A stretch of DNA of 64,000 bases, from positions 62,001-126,000 of the forward strand of contig NZ_JAKZAM010000007.1 in the NCBI RefSeq assembly GCF_022538055.1, in the 5' to 3' direction. The notes beneath the pieces are model-generated. The model saw nothing but the letters and a program-made list of their open reading frames with translations. It ran no database searches and was not told the origin of the DNA. Positions 45,058 to 55,691 of this stretch are shown piece after piece. The position numbers and the translations under genes were made by a program. This stretch comes from Cognataquiflexum nitidum (GTDB lineage Bacteria; Bacteroidota; Bacteroidia; Cytophagales; Cyclobacteriaceae). The stretch's first letter is position 1, and each line of letters begins with the position of its first letter.

Positions 45058-45505
45058 GGATGATTCTCCAAATGTTGGAAGTGATTTAAGTTATTTCAAA
45101 TATACTTCTCTAATTTAAAAAATTACAGATTTAAATGAAATTGATTTTTGTAAAAGCCTTAAACTTTCCCGGCTTTAAAAAAAAATATGTGTGTCCGCAT
45201 TGTGGCAGGTCCCCGACAATTTCCAAAACATTCTACTGAAAAACTGAATTCTTATGTTTGGGGTGTATAGGAATGATCCCTAAACTTTGGGAGGCCGAAT
45301 TAGCCCTTGTGAGCGTATAAGGGGTTAAAACGATGGTTTTAATAGTTTTATTGTTAGGTGGCTTGTCTTGTCCCGAAGATTTTCGGATATAGAAATGTTT
45401 TTTGGCTAGGAAAAAAGTAGCTATGTAATTGATTGACCGATTTTCTGAAGCCCCAAGAAAATCTTTAGCGTTAACTTTGTTATGTGCATTTATGCGGATA
45501 TCCAT
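45058..45505. other. Gene-poor gap between the response regulator and groEL
   Basis: 448 bases without a supported gene. A 90-codon minus-strand frame (45233-45505) exists, but its product (rich in Lys, Asn and Ser, without domain) reads like random coding. TAACTTTG near 45475 matches the TAnnTTTG box on the plus strand but has no gene behind it. The promoter of the response-regulator gene must lie at the low end. Confidence 0.4.
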
Positions 45506-45538
45506 AAAAAAAGAGGAACCATTACAGTTCCTCTTTTA
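45506..45538 (-). terminator. Terminator of groES-groEL
   Basis: AAAAGAGGAAC pairs with GTTCCTCTTTT around CATTACA; on the minus strand T7 follows. It lies 20 bases past the groEL stop. Confidence 0.9.
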
Positions 45539-45557
45539 AATTGACATAATGGGACAA

Positions 45558-47198
<1,641 letters not shown>

Positions 47199-47229
47199 TT
47201 AGGTTCTTTAAAATGTTTGAAATAGATGA

Positions 47230-47508
47230 TTAGAGAATTGCAAAAATGTCTGACTCTCTCATGATAAGGTAATCATGTCCTTCAACTGCAAGTTCTGTAC
47301 CGGCATATTTGCCATAAAGTACCTGATCACCTACTTTTACAGTCAACGGCTCGTCTTTTTTACCGCTTCCTACTGCGATTACTGTGCCTTTCTGAGGTTT
47401 TTCCTTGGCAGTATCAGGAATGTAAAGTCCGGATGCGGTTTTTTCTTCTGCTGCAGCAGGCTCCACCAGAACTCTGTCTGCAAGAGGTTTGATGTTTACT
47501 TTTGACAT
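47230..47508 (-). CDS. groES: Co-chaperonin GroES (Hsp10)
   Basis: A 92-residue cap subunit. It has [25 protein letters not shown] at the start (mobile loop around [19 protein letters not shown]), GTVIAVGSG and [26 protein letters not shown] at the end. First gene of the operon. No CIRCE inverted repeat (TTAGCACTC) is visible upstream, so HrcA control is unlikely. A TTGGCAC motif near 47570 resembles half of a sigma-54 promoter, but the -12 part does not fit well. Confidence 0.97.
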   Translation of the reverse strand: MSKVNIKPLADRVLVEPAAAEEKTASGLYIPDTAKEKPQKGTVIAVGSGKKDEPLTVKVGDQVLYGKYAGTELAVEGHDYLIMRESDIFAIL

Positions 47509-47724
47509 AATTATTGGATTTTAAAGGTTAGAAACAAAATCTTGTAAACCTCAATTATCACTTCTTGTGCCAATTAAGTTATACTACCATCAACTGACAT
47601 ATAGTCCGTCAATTTGACCTTTGTCATGTCATAAATATGGTCTGCCAAAAATATTCTCTGTCAATTTTTCCAATGTGCTTTTTAATGATGTCAGTTTTTT
47701 TTAAATTTTCATAAACTGAATGTT

Positions 47725-48432
47725 ATGAAAAACTTATCTGAAAATTGGATTACAGAAGGTTGGATTGACTTTGAATACAAGAAATACCTTCTTTTGGCGT
47801 ATTTGCAACATGTAGACGGACAGTTCAAGGAGGTGAAACTTTACCCCCCGCTCGCAGACCTGATCCAGCATTATAGCCGACTCAAAAGTTTTGAAAAAAA
47901 CAGGGATCAGATCAGGTCCGCATTCCCGAAAATGCTCCAAGGACCCGATAGTAACGAATTTAAATTTGTTTACAAACCTTTGATTATTGATGATGAGATG
48001 ATGAAGCAGCTTGAGGAAATTGTAGCTTTTTCTCTGCCTCAGCTCAAAAACCATATCGAAGAAGGGAAGAATATTTATGATTTTTTGGAAAACGAGATGA
48101 AAATCGAACCAATTGGTATATCTCCCTTGTACCAAAAAGAAGGGTATGTTTTCCTTTCTTTCGACAAATCCAAAGAGGTTTTTGTCTATAAGTATAAAGT
48201 AAACCTGTTCCAGAACAGTGTAGATACCTTTAAAGGAGTCATGATGCAATTGGTCCAGAAAGTAAGGAGTTCTATCCTAAATACTTATGAACAGATCAAA
48301 CTTGACCTTATAAAAACCAACAGGGAACTTCCAAATCCGGCGACTTATAGCATTTGTAGTAGGCAACAGATTCCTCTCGAAGAGAGTTTTGTACCTATCA
48401 GTAAAAGATTACTGCTAAAAATGGTAGAATAA
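47725..48432 (+). CDS. Conserved-looking protein of unknown function
   Basis: A 235-residue soluble, mostly helical, charged protein without signal peptide. It opens WITEGWIDFEYKKYLLLAYLQHVDG, has a middle section around LPQLKNHIEEGKNIYDFLENEM, and ends with a basic stretch. I do not recognise a domain, although the opening resembles hypothetical proteins of other Bacteroidota. It is divergent from groES and ends at a terminator shared with secG. Probably monocistronic. Confidence 0.7.
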   Translation: MKNLSENWITEGWIDFEYKKYLLLAYLQHVDGQFKEVKLYPPLADLIQHYSRLKSFEKNRDQIRSAFPKMLQGPDSNEFKFVYKPLIIDDEMMKQLEEIVAFSLPQLKNHIEEGKNIYDFLENEMKIEPIGISPLYQKEGYVFLSFDKSKEVFVYKYKVNLFQNSVDTFKGVMMQLVQKVRSSILNTYEQIKLDLIKTNRELPNPATYSICSRQQIPLEESFVPISKRLLLKMVE

Positions 48433-48434
48433 AA

Positions 48435-48455
48435 AAGCCCGCTAAAAGCGGGCTT
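48435..48455. terminator. Bidirectional terminator between 47725 gene and secG
   Basis: AAGCCCGCT and AGCGGGCTT form a 9-bp stem around AAA, flanked by A6 on the left and TTTTT within 10 bases on the right. Confidence 0.85.
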
Positions 48456-48462
48456 AAAGTTT

Positions 48463-48822
48463 TTAGTTTTCTGTGGTATCTGCCGGTAGCGTTTCAGCAC
48501 CTTCAGTCGGTAAAAGACTTTCTGAATCGCCAAATGAAGGACTTACGATCTGTTTCCTTGCATTTTCAATGTTTGGAGAGGCAGATTGTCCGAGCTGTAT
48601 AGTAGAATAAAAAGCGGAGGATGAAAGGGAGAGGGCCAAGATAGCGATCGCCAACACCCAAGTGGATTTTTCAAGAATGTTTCCGGTTTTGGTTACCCCC
48701 ATAATCTGAGATGCACCTGCACCAAATGCAGCGCCTACACCTCCTTTTGAATCCTGAGCCAAGATGACAAGGACCAATAAAACCGCCAAAATGATAATTA
48801 ATGTAATAAGAAATGTGAACAT
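48463..48822 (-). CDS. secG: Preprotein translocase subunit SecG
   Basis: A 119-residue inner-membrane subunit of the SecYEG channel. It has two membrane helices (about 2-20, TFLITLIIILAVLLVLVILAQ, and 55-75). The intervening signature SKGGVGAAFGAGASQIMGV is conserved in SecG, and NILEKSTWVLAI begins the second helix. The C-terminal 40 residues are a hydrophilic tail rich in Glu and Ser, longer than in E. coli. Its start is 10 bases after the TPR gene's stop. Confidence 0.92.
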   Translation of the reverse strand: MFTFLITLIIILAVLLVLVILAQDSKGGVGAAFGAGASQIMGVTKTGNILEKSTWVLAIAILALSLSSSAFYSTIQLGQSASPNIENARKQIVSPSFGDSESLLPTEGAETLPADTTEN

Positions 48823-48832
48823 ATGATTGATA

Positions 48833-49654
48833 TTATAAATCCAAGCCTTTGATTAAGTCCGCAAAGTAAATGTTTTTATCTGGAAATTTCACCATTAATT
48901 TTTGATAAATTTCTTTGGCTTTTTGTTTTTTACCCTGCTTTACCAACAGTTTGGCGTATGATTCTGATAGTAAGGTTGGATGTAGATGGGTGCTGTTTTC
49001 GGAGAGATCTGCCTGCTTCTGAAAATCTTCCATTTCTTTCAAAGTTGCCAGCTTGATTTCTTTTTTGCTGAAAGCTTTGATCAAGTCTATTTGTTCCCTT
49101 TTCTTTTCATCTATGATTTCCTTTTTCTCCCTTTTTCTGATGTTTTCTATCAAATCATCATTAGGTCTTCTTTTTTTAGTTTTTGTGGGTAATTCCGTTT
49201 CCTGTTTTGTGGAAGTAACTACATTTTCCTTCCTACTATTGAGATTCTCTTCAAGTTTTTTAAGAATTTTGGCCCGGATTTCAGGATCGGTCTCTTTTGA
49301 AGGTTCTGGAATCAAGGATTTCTCAAAATCCTCCAATACGATGGATTTTTGCTTTGTTGGCTTTGCACTGGAGATAGCCTCCATGTTTTCTTCAATCTTA
49401 TTCCCCAAAAAACGAAATGGCGTATCTGATTCAATCATCAGTTTGAGCCAATTCCTGTCCGGACTTGTGACCGACGCCCAATGGAGTAATTCTAAGGATT
49501 TTCCCCCGGACTTTTCAAGCTCATATTTGGCAAGCAATACTTTTGGAACCTGAAAAAACGGGAAGCTTTCATGTAATTTGATCAAATGGGCAATGTCCTC
49601 TTTTTGAAGATTGTTGCTCACTTTCAATATGGAAATAAGTTGGTGGCTGTTCAC
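48833..49654 (-). CDS. TPR-like protein between lptE and secG
   Basis: A 273-residue soluble protein, starting with GTG at 49654 (first residues NSHQLISILK). An N-terminal part (HESFPFFQVPKVLLAKYELEK) and a C-terminal pair of TPR-like helices (LSESYAKLLVKQGKKQKAKEIYQKLMVKFP) flank a charged middle. The order miaB, sigma-54 activator, lptE, this gene, secG recurs in Bacteroidota. Function unknown; helical repeats suggest a scaffold. Confidence 0.75.
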   Translation of the reverse strand: MNSHQLISILKVSNNLQKEDIAHLIKLHESFPFFQVPKVLLAKYELEKSGGKSLELLHWASVTSPDRNWLKLMIESDTPFRFLGNKIEENMEAISSAKPTKQKSIVLEDFEKSLIPEPSKETDPEIRAKILKKLEENLNSRKENVVTSTKQETELPTKTKKRRPNDDLIENIRKREKKEIIDEKKREQIDLIKAFSKKEIKLATLKEMEDFQKQADLSENSTHLHPTLLSESYAKLLVKQGKKQKAKEIYQKLMVKFPDKNIYFADLIKGLDL

Positions 49655-49690
49655 GGTTTGATCATTGAATAAATCCCAATTTACTCATTT

Positions 49691-50236
49691 TTACCAATTG
49701 GCAACGGTGGCGGTGAAGATGTCTTGAATAATATTATTGAAAATCTCTTCTATAAGTTGGCTTTCGACCTGAAGGATGGAAGTCGTTCTTGGGTCGTAAT
49801 CTTTAAAGAAAGAGAAAGTTTGTTTGAGATTATCATCCTCATTGACTGTATTCAGGTATTCCACTTCTATGGCAATGGTTAACCGCATTTGCCCCGCTCT
49901 ATCAGGTAAGTTAGGGTCTGTACTTGTTACGGTCGCCTGTGGGGTGATCGCATAGCGTTTGATTGCCCCAAGGAATTGCAGGTCTCCGTTTGTCCTGACG
50001 AGTTCCAGCTGGGTATTTCTTTGATAAAACTCCTTAAGAGATTCAGTAAAAAGCTGCTCCATATTGGCAGGACCTCCACCCGAATCATTGAAAAAGTTTT
50101 CGACTGAAAATGTCTTGGTCAATTCATAATTAATGTTCGTTCCGGTAAAGCTGTATTTGATCGCACATCCCTGAAGCAGCAAAACTGGAAGCAGTAATGT
50201 CATTAAATGACGTTTTGATTTCCTACTCAATGTCAT
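49691..50236 (-). CDS. lptE: LPS-assembly lipoprotein LptE
   Basis: A 181-residue outer-membrane lipoprotein (LLPVLLLQGCAIKYSFTG). The Bacteroidota LptE core NYELTKTFSVENFFNDSGGGPANMEQLFTESLKEF follows directly, and later comes RAGQMRLTIAIEVEYLN. It plugs the LptD barrel to deliver LPS to the cell surface. It overlaps the sigma-54 activator's stop by 14 bases, which couples the two. A second ATG 10 codons in could also serve as start. Confidence 0.9.
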   Translation of the reverse strand: MTLSRKSKRHLMTLLLPVLLLQGCAIKYSFTGTNINYELTKTFSVENFFNDSGGGPANMEQLFTESLKEFYQRNTQLELVRTNGDLQFLGAIKRYAITPQATVTSTDPNLPDRAGQMRLTIAIEVEYLNTVNEDDNLKQTFSFFKDYDPRTTSILQVESQLIEEIFNNIIQDIFTATVANW

Positions 50237-51512
50237 ATTGTTTTATTTTTCTATATAACGTCCTTTCGGATATACCAAGGTCACCTGCAGCGTATTTTCT
50301 TTTGTTATTATGTTTACGGAGTGCTTTCAGGATCATTTCTTTTTCTTTTTTCTCCAAAGAAAGTGAATTGTCGTCTTCCTCATGGATAATGTCTTCGATT
50401 GTATCGTCATCGTAATCCTCCGTTTCCTCGTTTTGGTTTTGGTGGTCGATTACCAAGGGGACATTGGATGGAACATTCGAGGGCTTTTTCTCCTCGAATG
50501 AAGTGGAAGATGGCTCTAAATCATCAAAAAGATTTTGATGCTTGCTCATGATAGTGGAGTTAAGACCTCCTGACTGAAAAGCCTCAAGTACTAGTTTTTT
50601 GAGTTCATTCATGTCCTTTTTCATATCAAAAAGAACTTTGTAGAGAATTTCTCTTTCAGAAAAATCCGAGAATTCACTTGAGCCTCCCGAGCTGCCAGTC
50701 AGGGCAGGAAGCCTACTTTGATCTGTAGGGAGATATTTGGCTAAAGTTGCAGCGTCCACATCCCTGTTTTCTTCCAATAAGGAGATTTGTTCTGCTATGT
50801 TTTTAAGCTGACGGATATTTCCGGGAAAAGGGAATTTTACCAATAACTTCTTCGCAGCATCATCAAGAGCTATGGGCTTTACTTTGTACCGTTCAGAAAA
50901 ATCCGTAGTGAATTTTCTAAACAGCATGACGACATCATCACCTCTTTCCCGCAGTGGTGGCACGTAGATCGGAACAGTGTTTAACCTGTAATACAGGTCT
51001 TCCCTGAATTCACCTTTGTCCACGGCTTTGATCAGGTTGACATTTGTGGCTGCAATGACCCTGACGTTGGTTTTGAGCACTTTTGATGAGCCAACTTTGA
51101 TAAATTCTCCATTTTCCAACACCCTGAGGAGCCTGGCCTGTGTCCCAAGAGGCATTTCGCCGATTTCATCTAGGAAAATCGACCCGCCATCTGTTACTTC
51201 AAAATAGCCTTTCCTTGCTTCATGCGCACCGGTAAATGACCCTTTTTCATGACCAAACAGTTCGGAATCAATCGTGCCTTCAGGAATGGCCCCGCAGTTG
51301 ATGGCAATGAATTTGCCATGCTTGCGAAGGCTAAGCGAGTGAATGATCTTAGAAAAAGATTCCTTGCCACTGCCGCTTTCTCCTGTAATCAGCACCGTCA
51401 TGTCGGTAGGGGAGGCCTGCATGGCCACCTGTATGGCATGGTTGAGCAAAGGGCTGTTGCCAATTATGCCAAACCGCTGCTTGATACTTTGAATCTCTGA
51501 GTTTGTGATCAT
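50223..51512 (-). CDS. Sigma-54 activator without sensory domain
   Basis: A 429-residue AAA+ transcriptional activator from the ATG at 51512 (the longer frame overlaps miaB). Walker A is GESGSGKES (44-52). The sigma-54 contact loop GSFTGA is at 91-96, Walker B is GSIFLDEIGEM and the arginine finger lies in REDLYYRLNTVPI. The C-terminal Fis-type helix-turn-helix reads NKRKYAAGDLGISERTLYRKI. There is no receiver, GAF or PAS domain ahead of the AAA+ domain. An acidic linker (ETEDYDDDTIEDIIHEEDD) precedes the HTH. Its place between miaB and lptE suggests control of envelope genes. Confidence 0.88.
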   Translation of the reverse strand: MITNSEIQSIKQRFGIIGNSPLLNHAIQVAMQASPTDMTVLITGESGSGKESFSKIIHSLSLRKHGKFIAINCGAIPEGTIDSELFGHEKGSFTGAHEARKGYFEVTDGGSIFLDEIGEMPLGTQARLLRVLENGEFIKVGSSKVLKTNVRVIAATNVNLIKAVDKGEFREDLYYRLNTVPIYVPPLRERGDDVVMLFRKFTTDFSERYKVKPIALDDAAKKLLVKFPFPGNIRQLKNIAEQISLLEENRDVDAATLAKYLPTDQSRLPALTGSSGGSSEFSDFSEREILYKVLFDMKKDMNELKKLVLEAFQSGGLNSTIMSKHQNLFDDLEPSSTSFEEKKPSNVPSNVPLVIDHQNQNEETEDYDDDTIEDIIHEEDDNSLSLEKKEKEMILKALRKHNNKRKYAAGDLGISERTLYRKIKQYDIE

Positions 51513-51528
51513 TATAGCGTTTTGAAAA

Positions 51529-52989
51529 TCAGGATACAACTTCCCCAAAAAGTGTTGCCGGTGAGCAATCGGTAATCCTTACCATGACGTAGTCACCTTT
51601 TTGGTAAGGCCCATCGGGAATAATCACCACTTTATTGGCCGAATTTTTACCTTTAAGCTGTTCTTTTGACCTTTTTGAAGTTCCTTCTATCAAGATTTCC
51701 TGGATTTTTCCCAAGTCAAGTTTATTTCTTTCAAATGACAGTTGGCTTTGTTTGTCAATGATTTCTGCCAACCTTCTTTTCTTTACTTCCAATGGAATAT
51801 CATCTGCGAATTTTTTGGCGGCTAAGGTTCCAGGTCGCTCGGAATAGAAAAACATGTATGAAAAATCATACTTTACGATATCCATCAAGGTCAATGTGTC
51901 CTGATGTTCTTCTTCCGTCTCACTGCAAAACCCCGTAATCATATCAGATGATATGCCACATTCCTCCCCGAGGATTTCTCTGATTTTGCTGACCCTTTCC
52001 AAGTACCATTCCCGATCATAAGTTCTATTCATCAGTTCTAGTATTCTTGAATTACCGCTTTGTACAGGCAAGTGGATGTATTTACAGATGTTGTCGTATT
52101 TTTTGATAGTGTACAACACTTCATCTGTTATGTCTTTCGGATGGGAAGTCGAAAACCGGATCCTAAGTAGTGGGCTTACCTGTGCGACCATCTCTAATAA
52201 ATGATGGAAATGAACTACTTCGGATACTTCGTCTTCTTTTTTACTGAGTCTTGCTTTGTTGTTTTCTTCGGGAGACCATTTGTAGCTATCTACATTTTGA
52301 CCTAGCAAAGTGACTTCTCTAAATCCTTTTTCAAAAAGTTCTCTTGCTTCATGGATAATTGAATGAGGATCCCGGCTTCTTTCCCTCCCCCTTGTGAATG
52401 GTACCACACAGAAAGAACACATATTGTCGCATCCCCTCATTATCGAAATAAAGGCATTTACGCCATTTGAATTGAGTCTGACAGGGGATATATCTGCATA
52501 GGTTTCTTCCCTTGAAAGGAAAGTATTTACCCCCTTATTTCCGAATTCTGCTCCAGTCACCAGATTGGGAAGATCTCTATAAGCATCCGGTCCGACTACT
52601 ACATCTACGATTTTTTCTTCATCGAGGAGTTTTTCCTTCAATCGCTCTGCCATGCAGCCAAGAACGCCCACAGTCAGTTCGGGCTTGTTTTTTTTGAGGG
52701 TATTGAATTGGCTGAGTCTTTTGCGTACAGTCTGTTCTGCTTTGTCTCGGATTGAGCAGGTATTTAAAAAAATCACATCCGCCTGCTCAAAATCTGAAGT
52801 AGTGTCATAGCCGTTTTCCTTCATGATAGAAGCCACTATTTCAGAGTCTGAGAAGTTCATCTGGCAGCCATAGGACTCGATGTAAAGCTTTTTTTGCTTG
52901 CCTGTATTGACCTCTTCAGTTATTTTGTAATCAGTAGCTTGCGCTTCCTCGGGACTGAGGATATCTATATCTTTGATAATGTTTTCCAT
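51529..52989 (-). CDS. miaB: tRNA-2-methylthio-N6-dimethylallyladenosine synthase
   Basis: Radical-SAM methylthiotransferase of 486 residues, modifying A37 in tRNAs reading UNN codons. The N-terminal cluster site starts [14 protein letters not shown] (Cys42), and the radical-SAM cluster is [20 protein letters not shown] (about 190-209). The TRAM domain forms the C-terminus, ending TLFGEVV. First gene of the operon leading to secG. Confidence 0.96.
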   Translation of the reverse strand: MENIIKDIDILSPEEAQATDYKITEEVNTGKQKKLYIESYGCQMNFSDSEIVASIMKENGYDTTSDFEQADVIFLNTCSIRDKAEQTVRKRLSQFNTLKKNKPELTVGVLGCMAERLKEKLLDEEKIVDVVVGPDAYRDLPNLVTGAEFGNKGVNTFLSREETYADISPVRLNSNGVNAFISIMRGCDNMCSFCVVPFTRGRERSRDPHSIIHEARELFEKGFREVTLLGQNVDSYKWSPEENNKARLSKKEDEVSEVVHFHHLLEMVAQVSPLLRIRFSTSHPKDITDEVLYTIKKYDNICKYIHLPVQSGNSRILELMNRTYDREWYLERVSKIREILGEECGISSDMITGFCSETEEEHQDTLTLMDIVKYDFSYMFFYSERPGTLAAKKFADDIPLEVKKRRLAEIIDKQSQLSFERNKLDLGKIQEILIEGTSKRSKEQLKGKNSANKVVIIPDGPYQKGDYVMVRITDCSPATLFGEVVS

Positions 52990-53080
52990 GGATAATTTAC
53001 TTTTGGACTGCGAAATTAAAAAAATACGGACAAATTGACAGGTTTTATTCTATCAATTCTGTTAATGGTATTTCTTTGTC

Positions 53081-53110
53081 AAAAAAAACTCCTTCCTGTG
53101 GGGAAGGAGC
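53081..53110 (-). terminator. Terminator of the S41 peptidase gene
   Basis: CTCCTTCC and GGAAGGAG form an 8-bp stem with a short G-rich loop; on the minus strand T8 follows (A run 53081-53088). It lies 11 bases after the stop. Confidence 0.85.
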
Positions 53111-53120
53111 TTGATTTGAT

Positions 53121-54530
53121 TTATTGTTTCAAGATGAATTTAGACTGGTCATCAATCAATTTCCCGAACCTTGTCTGATTTTCTATTGAACTACCCAAAT
53201 CTATCCTGTCGATCATTTGGATCCTGTCAGGCGAAGGAATACCCGTTATTTGTTCCAAAGTAAGTTTTAATAAAAACTCATTGGTATCTCCAAATGGCAA
53301 TAAGGTAGGCTGGGAAAGTTCATTTCCCTGAACATTTGGCTGGAATCCGGTATCATAGTCAGATCGGTCATTTTTATTAAACGACTTGGAAACGATTGGC
53401 AAAAGCCCATATTTATTGGCAGGGTTTTCCTCATCTTCTAATGCAATTGATCCTACGTTTTTCCCAAAAGTCAATCCCCCAACCATAAATACATCCATAT
53501 ATGGTCTTAGCCCATTGATGATCAATTCACTTGCGGAAGCAGTCCTAGATGAAGTGATGATGTAAACCCTATTTCCTGTTAGTATTTGTCCAAGATTTTC
53601 GGGTTTGCTTTCAAACTTAACCTGCACATTTTTCAATTGGTCAAAACCCATTAAAAAGCTATTGTACTTAATTTTGGTGAATACATCATTTCCGGTCACA
53701 TTGGGAGCTATCAGACTTGCTAAGTTGACAGCGCTGGACTGGAATCCGCCTCCATTATACCGAAAATCCAATATCAGGTGGTTTATCCCTTCAGCCTTGA
53801 ATTTTGCAAATATTGCATCCATCTCCTCGTCATACCGGGTGGCTTGGCCTTCTATCCCCGGGGCAAAAAAGTGGTAGACTACATAGCCTATTTTTTGATT
53901 TCCGATGGTATAAATAGAATCTAGGAAATTAGGATTTTCTGATAAAACCGAAGTAGTCAGGTCCACAGGAGTCTGCGTTACATAAGAGGATGAACTTTCA
54001 TTGTACCTAAGATAGGAAATGGAATGGGCCTCTGACCTTTGACCCAAGACTTCCTGATAATTGTCCAAGGTCATCCTGACTCCGTTGATATGGGTGATCA
54101 AATCGCCGCGCCTCAGACCTTTACTTTCTGAAGGGCTTCCCTTTTTGGTGTAGGTTATAAATGCGATTACATTATTGTTGGTACTGCTTTCACGGGCAAG
54201 GGTAATTTCATAACCTGCTTCTTTGCTCACTCCCTGAAGGCTGTTGATGAGTTCCTGATAATCCGGATAAATAACGGAAAACCTGTCAGTAGGTCTAAAA
54301 AGCAGGGATTCAAAATAATCTTCCGGGTCAGATTCAAGAGAAATTGGGTTTCTCATATCATCCAACCAAAGGTAGACTTCATCCATTACTTCTTGAATCC
54401 ATGTATTTACTTTGGCATTGGCAGACAATTCCGGTACAGGATCATCGGTTTTATCTTTGCATGCATTCAAAAAGAGGAATGCCCCAAACAAAAGGAAAAT
54501 TCCGGATTTTTTGTTGGATAAGTATTTCAT
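53121..54530 (-). CDS. S41 family C-terminal processing peptidase, lipoprotein
   Basis: A 469-residue lipoprotein (LFLNAC) from the ATG at 54530; the longer frame from 54569 precedes the signal. An N-terminal helical part (WIQEVMDEVYLWLDDM) is followed by a PDZ domain (SESKGLRRGDLITHINGVRM) and the S41 protease domain. Landmarks are LILDFRYNGGGF, SSRTASASELI (nucleophile serine) and GLTFGKNVGS (catalytic lysine). Such enzymes degrade or process periplasmic proteins. Monocistronic. Confidence 0.88.
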   Translation of the reverse strand: MKYLSNKKSGIFLLFGAFLFLNACKDKTDDPVPELSANAKVNTWIQEVMDEVYLWLDDMRNPISLESDPEDYFESLLFRPTDRFSVIYPDYQELINSLQGVSKEAGYEITLARESSTNNNVIAFITYTKKGSPSESKGLRRGDLITHINGVRMTLDNYQEVLGQRSEAHSISYLRYNESSSSYVTQTPVDLTTSVLSENPNFLDSIYTIGNQKIGYVVYHFFAPGIEGQATRYDEEMDAIFAKFKAEGINHLILDFRYNGGGFQSSAVNLASLIAPNVTGNDVFTKIKYNSFLMGFDQLKNVQVKFESKPENLGQILTGNRVYIITSSRTASASELIINGLRPYMDVFMVGGLTFGKNVGSIALEDEENPANKYGLLPIVSKSFNKNDRSDYDTGFQPNVQGNELSQPTLLPFGDTNEFLLKLTLEQITGIPSPDRIQMIDRIDLGSSIENQTRFGKLIDDQSKFILKQ

Positions 54531-54635
54531 GACAATATCTTTAATACGTTGAGCAGTAGGTTTAAACATTGGTCTAAACGCAGAAGCTACCCAAAATGAT
54601 TGAAAAGATAAAAAGTATTTTGAAATATTCTGGAA

Positions 54636-55346
54636 TCAGTAGGATGTGTTGATAGTGATATCGGAGGTCTTGCTGTCAAGTAGTTTTCCTTTTTCACATT
54701 TAAGAACCCTATAAGGGTATTTTCTCAATAAATCATGGTTATGAGTTGCCATCAGAATGGCTGTTCCTTCATTGTTGATTTCCTGAAAAAGTTTAAAAAT
54801 CCCGTCTGCCACATCCGGATCAAGGTTTCCTGTAGGTTCGTCGGCTAAGAGAATAGAAGGTTGGTTGATCAGTGCCCTCGCGATCACTACGCGCTGCTGT
54901 TCTCCACCCGATAGCTGATGTGGCATTTTTGTGGCTGCATCGGCAAGTCCAACTTTCAGAAGAACTTCGATCATCCTGTTTTTCATTTTCTCTTTGTCTT
55001 TCCAGCCAGTGGCCCGCATGACAAAAAAGAGATTTTCGGCTATAGACCTGTCCGGAAAAAGCTGAAAGTCTTGAAATACTATTCCGAGTTTTCTTCTCAA
55101 ATAGGGTACTTCGTTTTTTTTGATTTTGTCAAGGTGAAAACCCACTATTTCTGCTTTGCCCATTTTGAGAGTCAGGTCAGCATAAAGGGTCTTTAAAAGG
55201 GAGCTTTTTCCACTTCCTGTCCTTCCTATCAAAAAAACGAACTCATCTTTTCCGATTGAAAAATTAACATCCTGCAGGACTGCATCCAATCCCTGAAAAA
55301 TACAGGCGTCTTTTACTTCAATGATCGCTTCTTTTCCAAATTCCAT
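54636..55346 (-). CDS. ftsE: Cell division ATP-binding protein FtsE
   Basis: A 236-residue ABC ATPase from the ATG at 55346. Walker A is GRTGSGKSS (41-49), signature LSGGEQQRVVIARAL near 144 and Walker B ILLADEPTGNLDP. LGIVFQDFQLFPDRSIAENL is characteristic of FtsE. Its partner FtsX is encoded at 6630-7520, about 47 kb away, and not adjacent as in many bacteria. It follows a small gene with a TGATG overlap. A LolD-like role cannot be excluded. Confidence 0.85.
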   Translation of the reverse strand: MEFGKEAIIEVKDACIFQGLDAVLQDVNFSIGKDEFVFLIGRTGSGKSSLLKTLYADLTLKMGKAEIVGFHLDKIKKNEVPYLRRKLGIVFQDFQLFPDRSIAENLFFVMRATGWKDKEKMKNRMIEVLLKVGLADAATKMPHQLSGGEQQRVVIARALINQPSILLADEPTGNLDPDVADGIFKLFQEINNEGTAILMATHNHDLLRKYPYRVLKCEKGKLLDSKTSDITINTSY

Positions 55347-55549
55347 CAAATCTCAATTTTTTGGGTTTTTCCGAATGGGAGGTCTCTGATCAAGGTTTCT
55401 AGTTCTGCTTCCTTTCCTTCCAAACCAAATTTCTCGATATTCTTCAAGGGTCTATCTGCCCTGAAATAGGCTACCAACACAAAATTATCATCCCTGATTT
55501 GCACATAATCAGGGATTTTGGCTTTTCCTTTTACTTTTAAGATATACAT
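55346..55549 (-). CDS. Small protein coupled to ftsE
   Basis: A 67-residue soluble protein (opens YILKVKGKAKIPDYVQI, ends LPFGKTQKIEI) that looks beta-strand rich, with no signal, cysteines or membrane helix. Its stop overlaps the ftsE ATG by 1 base (TGATG), which argues that it is a real gene. I recognise no family. A conserved position before ftsE in relatives would support a link to division. Confidence 0.65.
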   Translation of the reverse strand: MYILKVKGKAKIPDYVQIRDDNFVLVAYFRADRPLKNIEKFGLEGKEAELETLIRDLPFGKTQKIEI

Positions 55550-55647
55550 AAATGGTTTGGGTTCCTCTGTGATTTAAAAACAAGGGTTTTTGGGATTCTG
55601 TTTCAATCCTTTGTATGAAAACAAAGAAAGCATAATGAAAAGAAACG

Positions 55648-55683
55648 ATGGGATCGGGATTGTGGTCAATAATCCGATCCCAT
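55648..55683. terminator. Terminator after fsa
   Basis: ATGGGATCGG and the partner CCGATCCCAT form a stem of about 10 bp with internal mismatches. T6 follows on the plus strand and a T-rich run (CGTTTCTTTTC) on the minus strand. It sits 9 bases past the fsa stop. Confidence 0.7.
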
Positions 55684-55691
55684 TTTTTCAC

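Noticed and set aside
45233..45505. 90-codon minus-strand frame in the groEL gap
   Set aside because: No recognisable domain, signal or coupling, and composition like random sequence; conservation would be needed to accept it.
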